Origin: CAIKMD01 sp035533255
Lineage (GTDB): Bacteria; Pseudomonadota; Alphaproteobacteria; ATCC43930; CGMCC-115725
Assembly (NCBI GenBank): GCA_035533255.1
Contig: DATLUE010000248.1
Coordinates: 1-19,437 of the forward strand
DNA length: 19,437 bases
Reading direction: 5' to 3'
Below the pieces are notes generated by a model. It was not told the DNA's origin. It worked only from the letters and a program-made list of their open reading frames with translations, and did not search any database. The translations under genes and the position numbers were made by a program. Shown here one piece after another: positions 13,956 through 19,437 of the stretch (its first letter is position 1; the number at the start of each line of letters is the position of its first letter).

Positions 13956-15176
13956 TCAGGCGGCTTGCGGGTGGCGGCTCATGTGCAGCGCGCCGATCAC
14001 CTCGGCGATGCGGTCGATCGCCCAATCGAGGTCGTCTTGCGCGATCACCAGCGGCGGCGCGAGGCGGATCACGGTCTCGTGCGTCTCTTTCGAGAGCACG
14101 CCGCGCTCCGCCAGCCTCTCGCACACGCCGCGTGCATGGGCAAAGGTCGGGTCGATTTCGATGCCGGCCAACAGTCCGACGCCGCGCACATCCTTGATCG
14201 CGGGCAGGTCGAGCGCTTTCAGCCGCGTCATCATATGCGCGCCCAGCACACGGGCACGCTCGACCAGGCTTTCGTCCTCGATCACGCGCAGGGCGACGAG
14301 ACCGACGGCCGCCGCGAGCGGATTGCCGCCGAAGGTCGAGCCATGCGAGCCGGGCGTGAACACTTCCATCAGCTCGCGCGTGCCGACCAGGGCCGAGACC
14401 GGCAGCACCCCGCCGCCCAGCGCCTTGCCGAGGATCAGCCCGTCGGGGCGAATGTTCGCGTGTTGGAAAGCGAACCACGCGCCGGTCCGGCCGAGCCCGG
14501 TCTGCACCTCGTCGAGGATCAGCAGCACGTTATGGCGGTCGCACAACGCGCGCACCCCGGCGAGCCAGCCCGGCGGCGGGATGATGATGCCGCCCTCGCC
14601 CTGAATCGGCTCGACCATCACCGCGGCGGTCTGCGGCGTGATCGCTGCTTCGAGCGCGGCGAGATCGCCGAACGGCACCGCGCGGAAGCCGGGCGCGAAC
14701 GGACCGAAGCCGTCGCGGTACTCTTCCTCGGACGAGAAGCCGATGATGGTGGTCGTGCGGCCGTGGAAATTGCCCTCGGCGACGATGATCTCGGCGCGGT
14801 CGCGCGCGATGCCCTTGACGCGATAGCCCCAGCGCCGGGCCGCCTTGATCGCGGTCTCGACCGCCTCGGTGCCGGTGTTCATCGGCAGCGCCATGTCGAG
14901 CCCGGCGATCGCGCACAGCTTTTCCAGGAACGGCCCCAGCCGGTCGTTGTAGAAGGCGCGCGAGGGTACGGCGAGACGACGCGCCTGCGCGTCGAGCGCG
15001 GCCAGGATACGCGGATGCGCATGGCCGTGGCTGACGGCGGAATAGGCGCTCATCATGTCGACATAGCGGCGGCCTTGGACGTCCCAGAGAAATGCGCCCT
15101 CGCCCCGCGCCAGCATTACCGGCAGCGGGTTGTAGTTCTGCGCGCAATAACGGTCCTCGCGTTCGATCGCATCCAT
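13956..15176 (-). CDS. rocD: ornithine--oxo-acid aminotransferase
   Basis: 406 residues of the class III PLP-dependent aminotransferases, closest in pattern to ornithine delta-aminotransferase, which turns ornithine and 2-oxoglutarate into glutamate-5-semialdehyde and glutamate. Seen are the N-terminal YNPLPVMLARGEGAFLWDV region, NTGTEAVETAIK near 100-111, NFHGRTTTIIGFSS near 136-149, VEPIQGEGG near 188-196, LILDEVQTGLGRTG near 219-232 (D222 contacts the pyridine nitrogen) and LILGKALGGGVLP near 247-259, where K251 is the PLP-binding lysine. The ATG at 15176 is preceded by AGAGG. The longer frame upstream to 15455 overlaps lrp and is rejected. It sits between an Lrp/AsnC regulator upstream and the guanidine hydrolase 23 bases downstream, a typical arginine/ornithine catabolic cassette. 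Confidence 0.92.
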   Translation of the reverse strand: MDAIEREDRYCAQNYNPLPVMLARGEGAFLWDVQGRRYVDMMSAYSAVSHGHAHPRILAALDAQARRLAVPSRAFYNDRLGPFLEKLCAIAGLDMALPMNTGTEAVETAIKAARRWGYRVKGIARDRAEIIVAEGNFHGRTTTIIGFSSEEEYRDGFGPFAPGFRAVPFGDLAALEAAITPQTAAVMVEPIQGEGGIIIPPPGWLAGVRALCDRHNVLLILDEVQTGLGRTGAWFAFQHANIRPDGLILGKALGGGVLPVSALVGTRELMEVFTPGSHGSTFGGNPLAAAVGLVALRVIEDESLVERARVLGAHMMTRLKALDLPAIKDVRGVGLLAGIEIDPTFAHARGVCERLAERGVLSKETHETVIRLAPPLVIAQDDLDWAIDRIAEVIGALHMSRHPQAA

Positions 15177-15246
15177 GACACACCTCTTGGTGCTTGGAAT
15201 ATCGTGCGAAAGCGGCGACGTGTGCGGTCGAAGTTGCGCGCTGCGA

Positions 15247-15292
15247 CAGCCGAACCGAGTCGTCGACTCGGCGACGACGACCGAATCGGCTG
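15247..15292. promoter_or_regulatory. nested palindrome between lrp and rocD
   Basis: An inner inverted repeat CCGAGTC (15255-15261), three bases, GACTCGG (15265-15271) lies inside an outer pair CAGCCGA (15247-15253) and TCGGCTG (15286-15292). It starts about ten bases beyond the lrp stop codon and ends about 70 bases before the rocD start. It could be an Lrp-type operator controlling rocD, or a stem-loop that ends or tempers transcription coming out of lrp. No U-tract follows it on the minus strand, which favours an operator or attenuator over a classic terminator. Confidence 0.5.
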
Positions 15293-15301
15293 TGCGTTTG
15301 G

Positions 15302-15799
15302 TTAACGTCGTCGTGGTCCCAAAAGCGATGTTGGATAGCCGGCGAAGCGGCTCACCGGCCGCAGCACGATGTGGCTCAGGATGCGCGCGACGCCGAGCTT
15401 GCGGTCGCCGAGCAGTTCCGCGGTCAGCGCCTCGTAGCGCGCGAGGTCTTCGCATATGAAGCGCACGAGATAGTCCGACGCGCCGCTAATCTCCCAGCAC
15501 TCGACGACGTCGTCGATGGTCTTGAGCCGCGCCTCGATCCGCTCCAGCCGCGCCTCGCGCGTTAACGACAGCTCGGCGAACACCGTCACCGGCTTCGACA
15601 GGCGATCGAGGTCGATCACGGCCTGGAAGCCGGCGATGATCCCGGCGGCGCGCAGCCGCCGCACGCGCTCGAGACAAGGGCGGGGGGAAAGGCCGGCAAG
15701 GCCCGCGAGCTTTTGAATGGTCATGCGGCCGTCCCGCTGCAATGCGGATAGGATTCTTACGTCGATCGCATCCAATCCGCGCGCTTGCTTGGCCGGCAT
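15302..15799 (-). CDS. Lrp/AsnC family transcriptional regulator
   Basis: 165 residues with the standard Lrp layout. An N-terminal winged helix-turn-helix begins LDAIDVRILSALQRDGRMT near 9-27 and continues IQKLAGLAGLSPRPCLERVRRLRAAGII near 28-55. A C-terminal RAM/effector domain follows, with DDVVECWEISGASDYLVRF near 96-114 typical of amino-acid-sensing members. Such proteins form dimers to octamers and often activate an adjacent amino-acid catabolic gene when the amino acid is present. Here it lies upstream of rocD in the same direction with a 125-base gap holding a nested palindrome, so arginine or ornithine is the likely effector. The start at 15799 gives a normal-length protein, although no good ribosome-binding site precedes it. 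It begins 64 bases after the MmgE/PrpD stop, so read-through from that operon is possible. Confidence 0.9.
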   Translation of the reverse strand: MPAKQARGLDAIDVRILSALQRDGRMTIQKLAGLAGLSPRPCLERVRRLRAAGIIAGFQAVIDLDRLSKPVTVFAELSLTREARLERIEARLKTIDDVVECWEISGASDYLVRFICEDLARYEALTAELLGDRKLGVARILSHIVLRPVSRFAGYPTSLLGPRRR

Positions 15800-15863
15800 C
15801 GACGGTCAGCATATCCGGTTTGCGGCGCGGAGAAAACGCCGACTCGGCGCTGCGCGCGGGGGT

Positions 15864-17213
15864 TTAGCGCGCGACCGCTTCGATCAGCGTCGCGAGGCTG
15901 CTGCCGAAATCGAGCGCCTGCATCTGCCGCGCGAAATCTTGCGTCGGGATCGGGCGCTTCAAATAGCGCGACATGGCATCGAGCTTAGTGGCGATATCCT
16001 CCCGGCGCAGCGGGTTTTCGGGATCGCCGCGCGGGTGCAGAACCTCGTGCTCGTAGGTCTTGCCGCCAGCTTTGATCCTGACCGCGCCGCCCCATTGCTC
16101 GGGGTAGAGCTTCGTCAGCCGCTCGGAGGCCACCACCTCGACCGCGTCGATGATTTGTAGCATCGCCGGATCCTCGGCGCGGATGCTGGCGCGCTCGATA
16201 TCGCACAGCTCCTCGGGATGGAGCGCGCCGAGGGCGAGCTGATAATGGATGCCGCGCGATTCGGTCTTGGTCTTGGGTCGTTTGGTGCGGTCGATCATGG
16301 CGCGATATTGCTGCGGCACCGCGACGGTAATTTTCTCGATCGCCGCCGGCTCGATCCGGTCGCGGCGCATGGCCTCGATGAAGGCCTCGGTCGCCGAAAG
16401 CCCCTGGCGCGAGGTGCAATAGGGCTTGAAGCCGATGCGGGGCGCGAGTAGCGGGGCGCCCGGCCCGGCTTCTTCCGGTAGCCGTACGGTTTCCGGGTTC
16501 CATACCGGCGATACCTTAGCGAGAACCGCCTCGTCGCCATGCAGGCCGCTGGCGGCGGCCGCGGCGGCCAGCAGCCCGCTCTGCACCGCGCTCGCGAGTA
16601 CGAACCAGCGCGGCGCCGGCTCATCCTCGATGCGGCCGGTGACGCCGGTGGCGCTGGTGGCCGCGATTCCCATCGCGTCGCGGATCTGACGCTCGGAAAG
16701 CCCCATGATCTTTGCCGCGATCGCCGCTGCGCCGATGCCGGCGGTCAGGAAGGTCGGCCACACGCCGCGATAAACGACCTCGGCACCGCCCGCCGCGAGA
16801 CCCAAGGTCAACATCGTCTGATAGCCGGCAAGGATGCCTTCGAGCACTGCATCCGCCGACGCTTTGGCAAGCTGCCCCGCGACCAGCGCGACCGGCACCA
16901 CCACCGAGCTCGGCGTGACGCAGGAGCCGATATGGATGTCGTCGCATTCGGTCATCCGACACGCGGTCACGAGCATCGCCGCGGCGCAGCCCGGATGATC
17001 GAGCAGGCTTTTGGGCGGCATGGCAAAGGCCGCGCGTTTCAGCGCCGCATGTGTCGCGCGGATTTCCGAAGTCTCGGCGCCGGCCCAGGTGCAGCCGAGC
17101 GCGTCCAGCGCGTGCAGCTTCACCGTGTCGACGATCGCCTTGTCGGCCGCCTGCGCCTTCAGGCCGGCGATCAGCGCCGCGAGATCGGGCAGAAGCCGCT
17201 TGTCACTTGGCAT
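15864..17213 (-). CDS. MmgE/PrpD family protein
   Basis: 449 residues, the usual length of the family that includes 2-methylcitrate dehydratase, cis-aconitate decarboxylase and iminodisuccinate epimerase. Typical segments are VKLHALDALGCTWAGAETS near 32-50, CRMTECDDIHIGSCVTPSSV near 85-104, VWPTFLTAGIGAAAIAAKIMGL near 148-169, QIRDAMGIAATSATGV near 173-188, FKPYCTSRQGLSATEAF near 260-276, and WGGAVRIKAGGKTYEHEV toward the C terminus. The true start is the ATG at 17213, which lies within the last codons of the hydantoinase B-type gene (11-base overlap) and follows AGGAG. The longer frame to 17306 lies inside that gene and is rejected. Co-translation with HyuA/HyuB-like subunits suggests action on a related carboxylate, but the substrate cannot be named. 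Confidence 0.88.
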   Translation of the reverse strand: MPSDKRLLPDLAALIAGLKAQAADKAIVDTVKLHALDALGCTWAGAETSEIRATHAALKRAAFAMPPKSLLDHPGCAAAMLVTACRMTECDDIHIGSCVTPSSVVVPVALVAGQLAKASADAVLEGILAGYQTMLTLGLAAGGAEVVYRGVWPTFLTAGIGAAAIAAKIMGLSERQIRDAMGIAATSATGVTGRIEDEPAPRWFVLASAVQSGLLAAAAAASGLHGDEAVLAKVSPVWNPETVRLPEEAGPGAPLLAPRIGFKPYCTSRQGLSATEAFIEAMRRDRIEPAAIEKITVAVPQQYRAMIDRTKRPKTKTESRGIHYQLALGALHPEELCDIERASIRAEDPAMLQIIDAVEVVASERLTKLYPEQWGGAVRIKAGGKTYEHEVLHPRGDPENPLRREDIATKLDAMSRYLKRPIPTQDFARQMQALDFGSSLATLIEAVAR

Positions 17214-18975
17214 GCGTCGCCCGCATCTCCTGCCGCGTGCGTTGGGTCGCTGCGGCGTCGAGCTGGACCGCGTCGAGTCCGCCCCCCTTGTCCCCATTTG
17301 GGCCATTCAGTGTGGCGATCACGCCGTATTCGCTCTTGGCCGCATCGACCGAGACGAAGCCGTCGCGGATATCGTCGATCACCCGCATCGGCTCGCGGTC
17401 GAGCGGGTCGCCCCAGCCGCCGCCGCCGGCGCTGCGGATCATGGCGCGGGTGTTGGGCGGCACCTGGTACCAGTTGGCGTTGACCGGGCTCCAGTTATTC
17501 TCGCCGGGCTTTTGCACCAGCCGCTCGGGCTTGCCGCCGGTATGGCCGCCCCAGAGGCCCCAGGGCGGCACGCGGTGGCGGCCGGTCTGGGTCAGGTTCC
17601 AGCGCCCGGTGACGAGATTGCGCACCTGCACGTCGAGGCCGAGACCGCCGCGGAAGGTGCCGGCGCCGCCGCTATCGGTGCGCATCGCGCGTTTCTCGAC
17701 CACGATCGGGAAGCGCTGCTCCAAGGATTCGATCGGGCCGTTGCGCACGTCGCCCTGGCAGATCGTGCACGAGGCCGAGGGTCCATCCTCGTACGGCCGT
17801 CCGCCCCAGCCGCCGCCTTCGGTGCTTTGGACGACGAAGCGCTTGCCGGTGCGCGGATCGTTGCCGAAGAAGGTCAGCGCGTCGCCCATCGCGCCTTTAT
17901 GCGCCGCGGGCGTCATCGATTTGCGCGCCGGCGCCATCGCCGCGAGGATAGCATCGATCACGCTCGGCAGCGCCGTGCTCCAGCTCGCCATCGGCACGGG
18001 AAAATGCGCCATCATGAAGCTGCCCTCGGGCAGGATCACTTTCAGCGCGCGGAAGGAGCCTTCGTTCACGGCGTCGATGGGCGAGGTCAGCGCCTTGTAG
18101 GCGATATAGGGCGCGGCGAGGGTGCGCGAGTTGATGGCGCTGTTGCGCTGCTTCGAGCAGCCGGAAAGGTCGATCGTCATGTCGCTGCCCGCGACCGTGA
18201 CCTTCGCGTGGATGCGGATCGGTCCATCCTGCGCCGCGGCGCTGTCGTCGAACTCGGTCTCGAATTCGTAGCTGCCGTCGGCGAATTCCGAGATCACCTG
18301 GCGGCAATGCGCCTCGCTCTCGGCGAAGATGCGCTCGATGCAGTCGGTGACCGTCGCCTCGCCGTATTTCTGGAATAGCTCTTCGAGGCGCTTCAAGCCA
18401 AGATTGCAGGCCGTGATCTGCGCATCGAGATCGCCCATCGACGATTCCGGATAGCGAATGTTGTCCGAGATCATCGCCAGCAGCTCTTCATTCGGCACGC
18501 CGGCCTTGTAGATTTTGAGCTGGTTGAACTGCAGCCCTTCGAGCCAGGGATCGGCCGCGGCCATGCCGGCACCGAAACCGGTCGAATAGCCGCCGACATC
18601 GATCCAATGCGCGCGGATGATGGTGAAGCCGTAGAGCTCGCCCTGCCAGAAGAACGGCGTGTAGACGCACATATTGTTGAGATGCTGGCCGCACACCGCC
18701 TGATGATTCATCAGGATGACGTCCCGGGGCTCGAACTTTTTGATGCGCTTCACGCCGTCGCGGATGACGACGCCCATATCGGCGAGGAAGTGGCTGACGC
18801 CGCCGCCGTTCTGCGCCAGAAGATTGCCCTCCTTGTCGAGGATGGCGCAGCTATAGTCGCCGACTTCGAAGATCATCATGTTGTAGGATGTACGTTTCAG
18901 CACGTAGGACATCTCGTCGGCGATGGCGGGCAGCGCGCTGCGCAGCACCTCGACCGTGATCGGATCGGCGGCCAT
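17203..18975 (-). CDS. hydantoinase B/oxoprolinase family subunit
   Basis: 590 residues of the HyuB family, which pairs with an ATP-binding HyuA subunit in N-methylhydantoinase, 5-oxoprolinase, acetone/acetophenone carboxylase and caprolactamase. It opens DPITVEVLRSALPAIADEM, typical of the family, and contains YSCAILDKEGNLLAQ near 41-55, LMNHQAVCGQHLNNMCVYTPFF near 88-109, a GGGWGGRP segment in the last third, DSGGAGTFRGGLGL and the C-terminal AGGGGWGDPLDRE signature. Length and motifs indicate an intact subunit. AGGAAG lies eight bases before the ATG at 18975, and the HyuA-like stop is one base upstream, so the subunits are translationally coupled. The 3' end overlaps the start of the MmgE/PrpD gene. 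Which cyclic amide or ketone it handles is not evident. Confidence 0.92.
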   Translation of the reverse strand: MAADPITVEVLRSALPAIADEMSYVLKRTSYNMMIFEVGDYSCAILDKEGNLLAQNGGGVSHFLADMGVVIRDGVKRIKKFEPRDVILMNHQAVCGQHLNNMCVYTPFFWQGELYGFTIIRAHWIDVGGYSTGFGAGMAAADPWLEGLQFNQLKIYKAGVPNEELLAMISDNIRYPESSMGDLDAQITACNLGLKRLEELFQKYGEATVTDCIERIFAESEAHCRQVISEFADGSYEFETEFDDSAAAQDGPIRIHAKVTVAGSDMTIDLSGCSKQRNSAINSRTLAAPYIAYKALTSPIDAVNEGSFRALKVILPEGSFMMAHFPVPMASWSTALPSVIDAILAAMAPARKSMTPAAHKGAMGDALTFFGNDPRTGKRFVVQSTEGGGWGGRPYEDGPSASCTICQGDVRNGPIESLEQRFPIVVEKRAMRTDSGGAGTFRGGLGLDVQVRNLVTGRWNLTQTGRHRVPPWGLWGGHTGGKPERLVQKPGENNWSPVNANWYQVPPNTRAMIRSAGGGGWGDPLDREPMRVIDDIRDGFVSVDAAKSEYGVIATLNGPNGDKGGGLDAVQLDAAATQRTRQEMRATHAK

Positions 18976-18976
18976 G

Positions 18977-19437
18977 TCAGTTGCTTCCTATGGTGATGAG
19001 AATTTCGCCCGTCGGGCAGATCGTCGCCTCGTCGCCTTCCTGCAGCAAGGCGGTGGTGGCGCTTTCCTCGATGATCGCCGGCCCTTTGACGACCGCGCCG
19101 GGCGCCAGCGCGTCGCGCTGATAGATCGCGCAACGCGTCGGCTGCTTAGTGTCGCTCAGATAGATGTCGCGATGCAGCGGCTTGGCGGCGGCGCCGCCGA
19201 CCGCGCCAGGACGGAATTCCATCTTGGCGCGCTCGCCGATCGCGTTGGCGCGCACGTTGACGATCTCGACCGGGCGATGCTCGGCGCTCTGGCCGTAATG
19301 GCGCTGATGCAGCGCGTCGAAATGGCGCCGGATGCCGTCGCGATCCTCGCGCACCAGCTCGTCGTAACTGACGGGCGTGTTGAGATAGAATTCCTGGCCG
19401 ACATAGCGGATGTCGATCGAGAGGCGCACTTCCTGAT
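18977..19437 (-). CDS. hydantoinase A/oxoprolinase family subunit, C-terminal part
   Basis: Only about the last 150 residues are in the window; the gene continues past the right edge. The C-terminal domain shows SIDIRYVGQEFYLNTPV, HFDALHQRHYGQS, VEIVNVRANAIG and GPAIIEESATTALLQEGDEA, which are characteristic of HyuA-type subunits. The N-terminal actin-like ATPase part that defines the reaction lies outside the window. It precedes the B subunit with a single base between stop and start, the standard A-B order. Together they form an ATP-dependent complex, most often acting on hydantoins, 5-oxoproline or related cyclic amides, although carboxylases also share this architecture. Confidence 0.9.
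   Translation of the reverse strand, partial: QEVRLSIDIRYVGQEFYLNTPVSYDELVREDRDGIRRHFDALHQRHYGQSAEHRPVEIVNVRANAIGERAKMEFRPGAVGGAAAKPLHRDIYLSDTKQPTRCAIYQRDALAPGAVVKGPAIIEESATTALLQEGDEATICPTGEILITIGSN

Noticed and set aside
13933..14478. N-terminal extension of the guanidine hydrolase to 484 residues
   Set aside because: The extension overlaps rocD in another frame and is Arg/Ala low-complexity. A good ribosome-binding site marks the start at 13932.
13111..15305. Two overlapping plus-strand frames of about 470-500 codons
   Set aside because: They are antisense to the guanidine hydrolase and rocD genes and show no family features.
17011..18378. 455-codon plus-strand frame
   Set aside because: It is antisense to the hydantoinase B-type and MmgE/PrpD genes, with no recognisable domain; a GC-rich shadow frame.

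Overview
The window is a high-G+C bacterial segment, most like a soil alphaproteobacterium with large catabolic capacity. This rests on strong third-position GC, long mirror-frame open frames on antisense strands, the kinds of catabolic families present, and GC-rich intergenic palindromes. No rRNA, tRNA, insertion sequence, phage gene or CRISPR array is seen. The taxon cannot be fixed from the sequence alone. Sixteen complete genes and two edge-truncated genes are called, and no gap between genes exceeds 300 bases.

Left and centre (about 1-11,600) look like an accessory aromatic-acid catabolic island. Reading from the left: a truncated minus-strand gene showing only its signal peptide; a plus-strand pair (isocitrate lyase/PEP mutase-type C-C lyase and a LigB-type class III extradiol dioxygenase); a lone minus-strand UbiD-type prFMN decarboxylase; a lone plus-strand BphC-like type I extradiol dioxygenase; a minus-strand three-gene set (acyl-CoA-dehydrogenase-fold flavin monooxygenase, amidohydrolase decarboxylase, two-domain VOC protein); a plus-strand MetE-like protein; and a minus-strand pair (cyclase-family hydrolase and FAD-dependent hydroxylase). 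Together these supply two kinds of hydroxylase, two unrelated decarboxylases, up to three ring-cleaving dioxygenases, a hydrolase and a C-C lyase. That is the toolkit for hydroxylating, decarboxylating and opening an aromatic acid and then splitting the ring-fission product. The substrate is not evident. No UbiX, flavin reductase or pathway-specific regulator is visible in the window.

A plus-strand CapA-family metallophosphatase-like gene (about 11,630-13,000) separates the island from the right part.

The right part (13,024-19,437) is entirely minus strand. In transcription order it holds the hydantoinase/oxoprolinase A subunit (cut by the window edge), the B subunit, an MmgE/PrpD-family protein, an Lrp/AsnC regulator, ornithine aminotransferase (rocD) and an arginine dihydrolase/DDAH-like guanidine hydrolase. 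The last three form a plausible cassette for arginine to ornithine to glutamate semialdehyde under Lrp control.

The main oddities are: 15-bp tandem repeats with a GCTTCAAGC core on both sides of the UbiD-type gene; replaced catalytic or metal-ligand residues in the LigB-type enzyme (His to Gln) and the lyase (Cys to Ser); a MetE-like enzyme that keeps His-x-Cys and the distal Cys but seems to lose the zinc Glu; multi-hairpin elements at two convergent gene junctions; and a nested palindrome between lrp and rocD.
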